A DNA stretch of 64,000 nt, taken from positions 124,001 to 188,000 of the forward strand of contig NZ_JABWEB010000001.1 of the NCBI RefSeq assembly GCF_013369485.1, read 5' to 3'. Numbering within the stretch: the stretch's first letter is position 1; the number at the start of each line of letters is the position of its first letter. The translations under genes were made by a program, and so were the position numbers. Source of the stretch: Massilia sp. BJB1822. Its GTDB lineage: Bacteria > Pseudomonadota > Gammaproteobacteria > Burkholderiales > Burkholderiaceae_D. Shown piece after piece: positions 25,601 to 33,898 of the stretch. The notes beneath the pieces were generated by a model. That model did no database searches. It was not told the DNA's origin and saw only the letters and a list, made by a program, of their open reading frames with translations.

Positions 25601-26596
25601 ATGAAAATTGCGATACTTGACGATTATCAAGATTCTGTTCGGAAACTCGACTGTTTTCAGTTGTTAAATGGACACGACGTCAAAGTCTTCACCAACTCCA
25701 GCCGCGGCCTGGGCCAGCTGGCCGCCCGCCTCGCCCCCTTCGACGCCCTGGTCCTGATCCGCGAGCGCAGCAGCTTCAACCGCGCCCTGCTCAGCAAACT
25801 GCCGAATCTGAAACTGATTTCCCAGACCGGCAAGGTCAGCGGCCACATCGACGTCGACGCCGCCACCGAGCTGGGCATCGCCATCGCCGAAGGCATCGGC
25901 TCGCCCACCGCCCCGGCCGAGCTGACCTGGGCCTTGATCATGGCCGCCCAGCGCAAGCTGGTCCCATATGCCGCGCGGCTCAAGGAAGGCCAGTGGCAGA
26001 CCGTCTCCACCAATGAGCGTTTCAACACCATCGGCACGGTGCTCAAGGGCCGCACCCTGGCGATCTGGGGCTATGGCAAGATCGGCAAGCTGATCGCCGG
26101 CTATGCGCGCGCCTTCGGCATGGACGTGCTGGTCTGGGGTAGCGAGGCCAGCCGCCAAGCCGCCGTTGCCGACGGCCAGCGCGCCGCCGCCACGCGCGAA
26201 GCCTTCTTCGCCGAAGCCGACGTGCTGACCCTGCACCTGCGCCTGAACGAGGCCACGCGCGGCATCGTCACCGCCGCCGACCTGGCGCTGATGAAGCCCG
26301 ACGCCCTGTTCGTCAACACCAGCCGCGCCGAGCTGGTCGCTGATGATGCGCTCGAAGCCGCCCTGCAGGCCGGCCATCCCGGCGCCGCCGCGCTCGACGT
26401 CTTCACCACCGAACCGCTGCCGCCCGACTCGCCGCTGCTGCGCATGCCCAACGTCCTCGCCACGCCCCACCTCGGCTACGTCGAAAAAGACAGTTACGAG
26501 CTGTACTTCCAGCACGCCTTCCAAAACCTGCTCGACTTTGCAGAAGGCCGCTGCCAAACCATCCTCAACCCCGGCTACCACCGCCCACCCGTTTGA
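25601..26596 (+). CDS. D-isomer 2-hydroxyacid dehydrogenase family protein
   Basis: A 331-residue NAD(P)-dependent dehydrogenase, cytosolic. The Rossmann motif GYGKIGKLIAGYARAFGMDVLVWG lies near residue 155. The catalytic Arg is in LFVNTSRAELV, the Glu in DVFTTEPLPP and the His in VLATPHLGYVEKD, so all three active-site residues are present. It belongs with the 3-phosphoglycerate-dehydrogenase-like branch lacking a regulatory ACT domain, so substrate identity (glyoxylate, hydroxypyruvate or a larger 2-keto acid) cannot be fixed. It stands alone, convergent with the next gene. Confidence 0.88.
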   Translation: MKIAILDDYQDSVRKLDCFQLLNGHDVKVFTNSSRGLGQLAARLAPFDALVLIRERSSFNRALLSKLPNLKLISQTGKVSGHIDVDAATELGIAIAEGIGSPTAPAELTWALIMAAQRKLVPYAARLKEGQWQTVSTNERFNTIGTVLKGRTLAIWGYGKIGKLIAGYARAFGMDVLVWGSEASRQAAVADGQRAAATREAFFAEADVLTLHLRLNEATRGIVTAADLALMKPDALFVNTSRAELVADDALEAALQAGHPGAAALDVFTTEPLPPDSPLLRMPNVLATPHLGYVEKDSYELYFQHAFQNLLDFAEGRCQTILNPGYHRPPV

Positions 26597-26610
26597 TCCA
26601 GCGCAAACAA

Positions 26611-26629
26611 TGTCCACCCTGGTGTCAGG
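26611..26629. repeat. Left half-copy of the GTGTCCAC hairpin repeat
   Basis: TGTCCACCCTGGTGTCAGG matches the left arm and inner arm of the full copy at 56327-56377. It sits exactly between two convergent genes. Confidence 0.5.
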
Positions 26630-26637
26630 TGGGGCGT

Positions 26638-27390
26638 TCAGGTTTCGGGAATGCCGCTGAAGTCGGGACGGCGCGCGGGCAGGACGTGGACTTTGCTCCA
26701 TAAACCGTGCCAGCCAGGCGGCCAGCCGATGTCGGGGCCGCTGTACGGCGGCAAGGTGGCGCGCACGGGAATGACGGGCACAGTTGGCGCGTCCAGCAAG
26801 GGGCCGCCTTCGGGGCGCTGCATGTCGAGGCTGTACATATAGCCGGGCAGCAGGGCATCGCAGACTTGCTCGAACCAGGCGCTGTGGTCTTCGTCGCGGC
26901 CCAGGGCTTGGGCCAGGCCTTGCGGGTCGAAGCGCGCCAGGGCATCGATCAATTCGTGCGTGCTGGCGCCGGGCTTATCGCCCCAGCCCATCACGGGGTT
27001 GACGTTGTAGTCGGCGCCGGAGCCGTACCAGCCTTCGCGCCAGGAGCGCTGCATCCAGTCGCGCGGGCCGCTGAACAGATGCCAGCGCCAGTGCAGGCCG
27101 GAGGGCTTGGGCCAGGAGTATAGGTAGAGCTTTTGATAGCCGGCGCGGTGCAGTTCGCGCACCATGGCCATGAGCCGCGCGTGCGGCATGCGGTCGGGCG
27201 GCGCGCGCCGGAACAGGATCGCTTCGCCGTCGGCGAATTGCACTTCGTCGGTGGATAAATTCAGGTCGAGCGTGCGCGACTCGCTGCCGAAGCGGGCGGC
27301 GATCCAGCCGGTCAGCAAATTGACGGCCGTGATCACGCCATAACCGCGATGGCGGTGGAAAATCACAGTGCCGGGTGCGAGCGCTTTCAT
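26638..27390 (-). CDS. Conserved hypothetical protein with an N-terminal CarD/Tudor-like barrel
   Basis: A 250-residue protein. The ATG at 27390 is chosen because the protein then starts MKALAPGTVIFHRHRGYGVITAVN, a short SH3/Tudor-like beta-barrel pattern seen in CarD- and TRCF-type interaction domains; a more upstream start would add a disordered stretch. The middle is Trp-rich (SGLHWRWHLFSGPRDWMQRSWREGWYGSG) and the C-terminal part has GPDIGWPPGWHGLW. It has no catalytic motif and no membrane segment. Function not assigned. Confidence 0.65.
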   Translation of the reverse strand: MKALAPGTVIFHRHRGYGVITAVNLLTGWIAARFGSESRTLDLNLSTDEVQFADGEAILFRRAPPDRMPHARLMAMVRELHRAGYQKLYLYSWPKPSGLHWRWHLFSGPRDWMQRSWREGWYGSGADYNVNPVMGWGDKPGASTHELIDALARFDPQGLAQALGRDEDHSAWFEQVCDALLPGYMYSLDMQRPEGGPLLDAPTVPVIPVRATLPPYSGPDIGWPPGWHGLWSKVHVLPARRPDFSGIPET

Positions 27391-27542
27391 GGGACGGGAG
27401 CTTGGCAAAAAATCCAGTGTACTCAACGATGCCTCACTTTGCCAGAGCACGGCGGCAAAGTTTTTTTGCGGTGGCCCGGCCGCACAGGCGGCGGGCTTCA
27501 CGTTATCATTGTCGCATTTTGCAACCTTTAGATGACAGAACC

Positions 27543-28028
27543 ATGACCTTGCGCATCATCGCCACCGGCGGCACTTTCGACAAGCATTACAATGAACTGA
27601 ACGGCATCCTGGGCTTCTCCGACAGCCACCTGCCTGCCGCCATCGCGCGCGCGCGCATCACCGTCGGCGTGCAGGTGGAGCAGCTGCCTCTGCTCGATTC
27701 GCTCGATATGCAGGATGGCGACCGCGAACGCGTGCTGGCTTCCTGCCGCGCCGCGTCCGAGAAAGCCATCGTCATCGTGCACGGTACCGACACCATGAAG
27801 GAAACCGCCGCCGTGCTCGGCCCGGCCAATCTGGGCAAGACCATCGTGCTGACCGGCGCCATGATCCCCTACGAGATCGACAACTCGGATGCCTTCTTCA
27901 ATATGGGCTTTGCCTGCGCCGTGGCGCAAACCCTGCCGGCCGGCGTGTACGTGGCCATGAACGGCCAGATCTTCGCCTGGGACAATGTGCAGAAGAACAA
28001 GGCGGCCGGCGTGTTCCAGCCGCTGTAA
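27543..28028 (+). CDS. Asparaginase N-terminal-domain protein
   Basis: A 161-residue protein matching only the N-terminal domain of type I/II asparaginases (full enzymes are about 330 aa). Catalytic motifs IIATGGTFDK (first Thr) and VHGTDTMKET (Thr-Asp and Lys) are intact, and VLTGAMIPYEIDNSDAFFN follows. The ATG at 27543 opens directly into the first beta-strand. An asparaginase active site normally borrows residues from the C-terminal domain of a dimer partner, so either this stand-alone form acts differently or it is a distinct small family. No C-terminal half follows in any frame. A strong terminator ends the gene. Confidence 0.8.
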   Translation: MTLRIIATGGTFDKHYNELNGILGFSDSHLPAAIARARITVGVQVEQLPLLDSLDMQDGDRERVLASCRAASEKAIVIVHGTDTMKETAAVLGPANLGKTIVLTGAMIPYEIDNSDAFFNMGFACAVAQTLPAGVYVAMNGQIFAWDNVQKNKAAGVFQPL

Positions 28029-28047
28029 GACACTAGCAAGCCAACAG

Positions 28048-28082
28048 ACACCGGCCGCCAGCGCGCAGCCGGTGTTTTTTTT
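28048..28082 (+). terminator. Rho-independent terminator after the asparaginase-like gene
   Basis: ACACCGGC and GCCGGTGT form an 8-bp stem followed by a run of eight T. Confidence 0.88.
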
Positions 28083-28176
28083 CGCCTACCGTACGCCAGC
28101 TCCGCATAATTCAATATATATTCGACAACCAATTTAAACACCGGTCTTCGCATCAACCACTTTCACAGGAGTTGCC

Positions 28177-29715
28177 ATGCCCGATTGGTCTGCCGGCTAT
28201 GTCGCCGATATCGCTTATACCTATGGTACGTATTCCGAACTGAGTCCAATGCGGGCGCGGCTGGCTTTTCTCCACGCCGGCCTGGTATTCCCTGAGGTGC
28301 GGACCTGCTGCGAACTGGGCTTCGGCCAGGGCATGAGCATCAATATCCACGCCGCCAGTTCGGACTGCGCCTGGTATGGCACCGACTTCAATCCCTCCCA
28401 GGCCGGCTTTGCCCAGGAGCTGGCCAGCGCCTCCGGCGCACAAGCCCATTTGTACGACCAGGCTTTCGCCGAATTCTGCCGCCGCGAGGACCTGCCCGAC
28501 TTCGACAGCATCGGCCTGCACGGCATCTGGACCTGGATCTCGGACGAGAACCGCGCCGTCATCGTCGACTTCATCCGGCGCAAGCTGAAGCTGGGCGGTG
28601 TGCTCTACATCAGCTACAACACCCAGCCTGGCTGGGCCGCCATGGTACCCATGCGCGACCTGCTGACCGAGTACAGCCAGGTGATGGGGGCGCCCGGCAA
28701 GGGCATCGCGCCGCGCATCAACGATGCGCTGCAGTTTGCCGAACGCTTGCTGAGCAGCGAACCCGCCTTCCTCGCCGCCAACCCGCAGATCGCGGCCAAG
28801 ATCGAGGGCATGAAAAAGCTGGACCGCAGTTATCTGGCGCATGAGTATTTCAACCGCGACTGGCTGCCCATGTCCTTCTCGTCCATGACGAAATGGCTGG
28901 AACCGGCCAAGCTGAATTTCGCCTGCTCGGCCCACTATATGGACCATATCGACGTCGCCAACTTCAGTCCCGAGCAGTCCAAAATTCTGGACGAAATCGC
29001 AGACCCCTCGCTGCGCCAAACCGTGCGCGATTTCCTGGTCAACCAGACTTTCCGCCGCGACTACTGGGTGCATGGCGCGCGCCAGCTCAGCCAGCAGGCG
29101 CAGCGCGAAAAATGGCTGGCCCAGCGCATGCTCCTGGCCATTCCACGCCACTTGCTGTCACTGAAGGCCAATACCGCGCGCGGCGAGGTCGATCTGCACG
29201 AGCGCGTTTACCGTCCGGTAATCGATTGTCTGGCCGACTATCAGCCCAAGAGCGTGGAACAGATTGCGCGCACCTGCGAAGCGCAGGGCGTGACGCTGAG
29301 TGAGGTCATACAAGCGCTGTTCATTCTGGCCGGCACCTTGCAGGTGCAGCCCGTGCAGGACGAAGACAGCATCGCCCGCGCCCGGCCGCTGACCGATAAG
29401 CTGAACCGCAAGCTGTGCCAGCTGGCGGCGGAAGGGCTGGAACAAAGCGCCCTGGCTTCGCCGGTCACCGGCAGCGCCGTCACGGCTGACCGCTTCCATC
29501 AGCTTTTCCTCCTTGCGTACCAGGATGGCCAGCGCACACCGCAAGACTGGGCGCATTTCGCCAACGGCATCCTGCAAAGCCTGGGACAACGCATACTGAT
29601 CGAAGGCAAGGCAGCCGAATCCGACCAGGAGCAACTGGCGGAACTGGAGCGGCGCGCCGGCAAATTCGGCGAATTCCTGCTGCCCATCTTCAAGGCGCTG
29701 GGCGTGGCCCGATAA
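28177..29715 (+). CDS. Class I SAM methyltransferase with methyltransferase regulatory domain
   Basis: A 512-residue SAM-dependent methyltransferase. Motif I is CCELGFGQGMSINIHAA near residue 45; YGTDFNPSQAGFAQEL follows (motif II), and the N-terminal domain ends with GGVLYISYNTQPGW. The second half carries the regulatory-domain pattern seen in methyltransferases associated with surface glycan and lipopolysaccharide modification. AGGAG precedes the ATG. It stands alone between two terminators, so the glycan role is only a guess; the substrate is not identifiable from the sequence. Confidence 0.8.
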   Translation: MPDWSAGYVADIAYTYGTYSELSPMRARLAFLHAGLVFPEVRTCCELGFGQGMSINIHAASSDCAWYGTDFNPSQAGFAQELASASGAQAHLYDQAFAEFCRREDLPDFDSIGLHGIWTWISDENRAVIVDFIRRKLKLGGVLYISYNTQPGWAAMVPMRDLLTEYSQVMGAPGKGIAPRINDALQFAERLLSSEPAFLAANPQIAAKIEGMKKLDRSYLAHEYFNRDWLPMSFSSMTKWLEPAKLNFACSAHYMDHIDVANFSPEQSKILDEIADPSLRQTVRDFLVNQTFRRDYWVHGARQLSQQAQREKWLAQRMLLAIPRHLLSLKANTARGEVDLHERVYRPVIDCLADYQPKSVEQIARTCEAQGVTLSEVIQALFILAGTLQVQPVQDEDSIARARPLTDKLNRKLCQLAAEGLEQSALASPVTGSAVTADRFHQLFLLAYQDGQRTPQDWAHFANGILQSLGQRILIEGKAAESDQEQLAELERRAGKFGEFLLPIFKALGVAR

Positions 29716-29718
29716 GCA

Positions 29719-29744
29719 AACAGGCCCGCATTGCGGGCCTGTTC
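29719..29744. terminator. Hairpin between the methyltransferase and rdgC
   Basis: AACAGGCCCGC and GCGGGCCTGTT form a perfect 11-bp stem with a 3-base loop, four bases after the stop. It serves two convergent genes. Confidence 0.75.
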
Positions 29745-29765
29745 AGGGGAAGGCGGCGGCGGGAT

Positions 29766-30662
29766 TTACGCCGTCGCTTCGCCGCCCAGCGCTTCCACCA
29801 CGTCGGCCAGCAGCTTGCTCAGCTCACCGGTCATCAGCATGAAGTCGCCGTCGAAGCGTTCTTCATCGTTGCGGGTGGACGATTCGTTTTCCTTGATGAC
29901 GTCGAGCGGCTTGACGCCCTTGATCGCCAGCGACTCGGTCAGCACGAAGGAAATCTTGCTGTCCCAGGTCATGGCCAGACGGGTGCACTGCTTGCCGGCC
30001 GCGATGTGGCGGCGCACTTCTTCCGGCTCCAGCGAGTGGCGCACATAGCGCACTGCCGCCTTGCTCTCGCCGGTGGCGCGCAGTTCGGTATCCATATCGA
30101 TGGTGAAGCCGGCCGGCGCCTCGTCTTCCTGCAACCAGGCGGTCATCACGCCCACCGGGGAACGCTGCACGCGCAGGCTTTCCAGCGGCATGCGGTCGAC
30201 GGCTTTGAGCAGCAGCTTGATGACGTCATCGGCCTTGGCCGGGCTGGCGGCATCGACCACCAGCCAGCCGTTGACCGGGTCGATCCAGGTCCACACATTG
30301 CTGCGGATGGTGAAGGCGCGCGGCAGCAATTCGTCGGCCACGCGTTCTTTCAGTTCCTTCATGGCTTTCTTGCCAGGAGCGAAACCTTGCTGTTCTTCCA
30401 TCTCGGCGGCGCGCGCCTTGGCCACCTGGTTGATCACGGTGGACGGCAGCAGCTTTTTCTCGGTGCCGAGCAGGATCAGCATCTGCTTGTTGACGACGTG
30501 GACCAGGCCACCGTTCGGACGCGGCGTATCCCAGCCCTGGCGCATCAGCTCATTGCTGCTGGCCGGCGTGAATGCATGCGGACGGAGTGCTTCTTCGAGT
30601 TGTTCGGGAGTGTAAGCCCACGGAGCGGGCAGACGATAAATCTGTAGATTCTTAAACCACAT
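29766..30662 (-). CDS. rdgC: Recombination-associated protein RdgC
   Basis: A 298-residue RdgC, a ring-shaped DNA-binding protein that limits RecA activity. The start [11 protein letters not shown], the central [23 protein letters not shown] and the C-terminal [25 protein letters not shown] all follow the family. It is full length. It has no obvious SOS box. It is convergent with the methyltransferase gene and 54 bases downstream of a small membrane-anchored protein gene. Confidence 0.95.
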   Translation of the reverse strand: MWFKNLQIYRLPAPWAYTPEQLEEALRPHAFTPASSNELMRQGWDTPRPNGGLVHVVNKQMLILLGTEKKLLPSTVINQVAKARAAEMEEQQGFAPGKKAMKELKERVADELLPRAFTIRSNVWTWIDPVNGWLVVDAASPAKADDVIKLLLKAVDRMPLESLRVQRSPVGVMTAWLQEDEAPAGFTIDMDTELRATGESKAAVRYVRHSLEPEEVRRHIAAGKQCTRLAMTWDSKISFVLTESLAIKGVKPLDVIKENESSTRNDEERFDGDFMLMTGELSKLLADVVEALGGEATA

Positions 30663-30716
30663 AAGTTTTGCTTGCCTTGTTGATCTTAATCCTTGGGGAT
30701 CGACATTTTACATGGC

Positions 30717-31385
30717 CTAGTTTGGACACGTCACCATAAATGTCTGCTCCGTGCCGTCATAGCGTCGCTTGAGGCGGATGCAGTAGGTGTAGATCGGCGT
30801 GCGGATCTTGGCCAGCACCTCGCCGTTCGGGAAACGCCTTTCCCACACGATGCCGAAGCTGCGCTCCTTGTAGGCCTCGCCAATTTTGCGCGCCAGTTCC
30901 GGCTCTTGCGGCGGCGCGCGGTCGGCCTCGTTCAGGCTTTCCTTGCGCAGCTGCTTGTCGATGCCGGCGGCGGCGCGGCGCGCGCGCTCGGCCAGCGTTT
31001 CGGCGGGCGCCGCCGGCTGGGCAAAGGGATCGGCGGGCAGCGCCGCAGGCGGCGTCCGCTCCTCCGGCGGCGCCGGCAGGGTGATGGCCTGCGGCGCGGT
31101 TTCTGCCGGTACGGCGGCGGATGGCCGGATGGCCGTCTGCGGCCGCAATGGCCGCGCCCTGGACTCAGCGGGCCGCGTTTTCGGTGGATCCGGGGGCGTG
31201 GGCGCGAGATCGGGCGGCGGCCGCATCAAGCCCATGCTCAAGGGCTGGGCCCAGATCATGGCTGGCGGCGCATGCAGCTGCATGGTGGGGCGCCAAGCCA
31301 GCAAGGCCGCAAGGTGCAAGAGGGCGATCGCGCCCAGCCAGGGCCAATTCCGCGCGGTCCTGGCCTCGTCAGTATTCCAGTGCAT
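30717..31385 (-). CDS. Membrane-anchored proline-rich hypothetical protein (TonB-like layout)
   Basis: A 222-residue protein with a short cytoplasmic start, one transmembrane helix (WPWLGAIALLHLAALLAW, about 14-31), a long Pro/Ala/Glu-rich spacer (residues 45-145) and a small C-terminal domain ending in YCIRLKRRYDGTEQTFMVTC with two Cys. This is the layout of TonB-type or periplasm-spanning proteins, but the TonB C-terminal motif is not recognised. Function not assigned. Confidence 0.65.
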   Translation of the reverse strand: MHWNTDEARTARNWPWLGAIALLHLAALLAWRPTMQLHAPPAMIWAQPLSMGLMRPPPDLAPTPPDPPKTRPAESRARPLRPQTAIRPSAAVPAETAPQAITLPAPPEERTPPAALPADPFAQPAAPAETLAERARRAAAGIDKQLRKESLNEADRAPPQEPELARKIGEAYKERSFGIVWERRFPNGEVLAKIRTPIYTYCIRLKRRYDGTEQTFMVTCPN

Positions 31386-31477
31386 TCGTCTTCCCGTGGT
31401 GCAGCCGGTCCACGCCGGCTCGCGCAGGCATTATGCATGATTTACAAGCAAAATTAGCAAGTATTTGTTACCGGCTT

Positions 31478-32632
31478 TTACAGGCTGGCGAACAGCTCGC
31501 CCTGCACGGCGGCGCGCTGTGCCGGCGCCTCGTCCATGCTGCTCAAGGCGCTCACGCGCACGCCCAGCAAACGCAGGCGCTGCTCCAGCGGCACGCGGCG
31601 CAGGCACTCGCCGGCGGCGCGCCGGATCGCGGCGGCATCGGCGGTGGCATGCGGCAGCGTCACGTCGCGCGTCACGGTGCGGAAATCGGCGTAGCGCAGC
31701 TTGATGCCCACCGTGCGGCCGATGCAGCGCTTGCGCAGCAGGTCCGCAGCCAGCCGCGTGCACAGGGCGGTGAAAATCTCGGACAGCGCGGCGCGGTCCT
31801 GCTTCGCATGCAGATCACGTTCGAAGGTGGTTTCGCGGCTGATGGTCTTCGGCTCGGAACTGGTCACAACCGGACGCTCGTCCAGCCCATGGGCGACGCG
31901 CCGCAGCCACTCGGCGTAATTCAGGCCGAAGTGCTCCTGCAGCAGATGCGCTTCGGCGGCGGCCAGCTGGGCCACGGTCTCGATGCCGAGCGTGGCCAGT
32001 CTTTCCGTGGCCTTGGGGCCGATGCCGTTGATCTTGCGCACCGGCAGAGGCCAGATGCGGGCCGGCACATCCTCGTGCGAGACGATGGTCAGCCCGTTCG
32101 GCTTTTCCAGGTCCGAGCAGATTTTCGCCAGCAGCTTGTTGGGCGCAATGCCGATGGAGCAGGACAGGCCGGTGGCTTCCTTCACCGCCTGCTTGATGCG
32201 CTGCGCCAGCGCGCGCGTTTCGCCCGCCACTTCGCTCAGATCGAGATAGATTTCGTCGATGCCGCGATCTTCCATCTGCGGCGCGATGCTGGCCACGGCC
32301 GCCTTGAACTGGCGCGACAGGCGGCGGTAGGAATCGAAGTCGGTGGGCAGCAGCACCGCCTCGGGCGCCAGCGCCGCCGCCTTCATCATGCCCATGGCGG
32401 AAAACACGCCGAGGGCGCGCGCCTCGTAGGTCGAGGTGGTGACCACGCCGCGTCCCACATAGTCGCGCAGCAGGGCGAACTGGCGCGTGCCGTCGGCCAG
32501 CTGGCGCGGCTGCGCCCCGGAGCCGCCGCCGATCACCACCGGCCGGCCGCGCAGTTCGGGATAGCGCAGCAGCTCCACCGACGCATAGAAAGCGTCCATG
32601 TCGAGGTGGGCAATGCGGCGCGCGGCAGGCAT
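31478..32632 (-). CDS. dinB: DNA polymerase IV (Y family)
   Basis: A 384-residue translesion polymerase. Catalytic acids are in AHLDMDAFYASVE near residue 8 and RGIDEIYLDLSE near 105. The thumb region reads KINGIGPKATERLATLGIETVAQLA. The little-finger domain follows and the C-terminus QGELFASL is a beta-clamp-binding peptide. The ATG at 32632 is preferred to the TTG two codons upstream. A LexA box begins 20 bases before the start, consistent with SOS induction. Confidence 0.95.
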   Translation of the reverse strand: MPAARRIAHLDMDAFYASVELLRYPELRGRPVVIGGGSGAQPRQLADGTRQFALLRDYVGRGVVTTSTYEARALGVFSAMGMMKAAALAPEAVLLPTDFDSYRRLSRQFKAAVASIAPQMEDRGIDEIYLDLSEVAGETRALAQRIKQAVKEATGLSCSIGIAPNKLLAKICSDLEKPNGLTIVSHEDVPARIWPLPVRKINGIGPKATERLATLGIETVAQLAAAEAHLLQEHFGLNYAEWLRRVAHGLDERPVVTSSEPKTISRETTFERDLHAKQDRAALSEIFTALCTRLAADLLRKRCIGRTVGIKLRYADFRTVTRDVTLPHATADAAAIRRAAGECLRRVPLEQRLRLLGVRVSALSSMDEAPAQRAAVQGELFASL

Positions 32633-32652
32633 GGTCAAAGGCAGGATTTCGA

Positions 32653-32672
32653 TACTGTGAATGCATACAGTA
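32653..32672. promoter_or_regulatory. LexA (SOS) box upstream of dinB
   Basis: TACTGTGAATGCATACAGTA with the CTG-N10-CAG core, nearly palindromic and 20 bases before the dinB ATG. It is also 110 bases before the porin, which is transcribed the other way. Confidence 0.82.
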
Positions 32673-32782
32673 TATCAAGCTTGTGGCCGATTGCACATTT
32701 GTGCAACAAGCGCCAGTTTTGCCGTCGGCTGAGCGGCAAACAGGGTTACTATCGTAGCTCGCCCACTCCTCCCGGAGCAGCC

Positions 32783-33871
32783 ATGACGCGTCTACCCTTG
32801 CTGGCCGCATGCTCGTTCTGCACCCTCGCTGTTCCGGCGCAGGGCCAGACCCAGGTGTCGGTGGTAGGCGTGATCGATGCGTATGTCGGCACGCTGCGCA
32901 ACAGCGGCGACGCCACGCGCCGCAACGTGGTCGGCAGCGGCGGCATGACGACGTCCTACTTCGGCTTCAAGGGCCGCGAAGACCTGGGTGGCGGCCTGCG
33001 CGCCGAGTTCGCGCTGACCGGTTCCTTCCTGGTCGATACCGGCGCCTCGGGACGCTTCGCGGGCGATCCCATGTTTTCGCGCGACGCCAATGTGGCCCTG
33101 GCCGGCCCGTTCGGCCGCCTGATGTTCGGCCGCGCCGCGGCGCCCAACTTCCTGTCGAATGTGCAGTTCAACCCCTTCGGCAACTCCTTCACGTTTTCGC
33201 CGCTGATGCTGCACTCGTATATTCCCTCCGGCCCGCTGGGCGCGCGCAACTGGACGCCCAGCAGCGCCGGCGACAGCGGCTGGAGCAACCAGATCGCCTA
33301 CACTACGCCGGAAGTGAAGGGCCTGAAGGCCAGCGTGCATTTCCAGCCCGGCGAGCGCCAGGGACTGGCGGGCATGAACAATATCGCGGCCAATGTGTTT
33401 TACACGCGCGGGCCGCTGGCCCTGACAGCCTTTGTGCACCGCGTGCGGGAGAGCAATCCGAACCAGGGCAATCCCATCATCGACGCCATGCGCGCGCCCA
33501 TCAACTACGCCGCCGTCGACAACCAGCGCGCCTATTTCGGCGGCATCGCCTACGACTTCACGGCCGTCAAGCTGTACGCCACTTTCCAGCGCACCTTCAA
33601 CGACACGCCCACCGGCCTGCACATGAACGACCGCGTCGCCAGCGTCGGCCTGAGTTCGCGCCAAGGGCCGGGATCGGTGCTGTTCGGCTATGCCAATACG
33701 CGGCGCGAGGGCAGCCTGTTCGGCCCCGAACGCACGCGCGCCACGGCCACCCTGGGCTATCTATACCCGGCTTCGAAACGCAGCGAGCTGTATGTGCTGG
33801 CCATGACTGACCGGGTCAGCGGCAAGCCGCGCGCAAGCAGCGCGGCAACCGGCATCCGTCACAGTTTTTAA
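32783..33871 (+). CDS. Outer-membrane porin, betaproteobacterial type
   Basis: A 362-residue general diffusion porin. The signal peptide is MTRLPLLAACSFCTLAVPAQG, then QTQVSVVGVIDAYVG as the first strand. Alternating beta-strands end with FCF-type closure TGIRHSF, with the C-terminal Phe needed for outer-membrane insertion. The L3-type loop FSRDANVALAGPFGRLMFGR appears at about 105. GGAG lies before the ATG; the much longer frame upstream is antisense to dinB. It is divergent from dinB. Confidence 0.9.
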   Translation: MTRLPLLAACSFCTLAVPAQGQTQVSVVGVIDAYVGTLRNSGDATRRNVVGSGGMTTSYFGFKGREDLGGGLRAEFALTGSFLVDTGASGRFAGDPMFSRDANVALAGPFGRLMFGRAAAPNFLSNVQFNPFGNSFTFSPLMLHSYIPSGPLGARNWTPSSAGDSGWSNQIAYTTPEVKGLKASVHFQPGERQGLAGMNNIAANVFYTRGPLALTAFVHRVRESNPNQGNPIIDAMRAPINYAAVDNQRAYFGGIAYDFTAVKLYATFQRTFNDTPTGLHMNDRVASVGLSSRQGPGSVLFGYANTRREGSLFGPERTRATATLGYLYPASKRSELYVLAMTDRVSGKPRASSAATGIRHSF

Positions 33872-33898
33872 CACCCACCACTGCAAACGGGAGGTTTT

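Noticed and set aside
25307..25602. Short minus-strand frames upstream of pckG
   Set aside because: No ribosome-binding site or recognisable sequence; the region is better explained as promoter and leader.
31121..33871. A 916-codon plus-strand frame including the porin
   Set aside because: The first ~550 codons are antisense to dinB and the preceding gene; the porin proper starts with a signal peptide and ribosome site at 32783.
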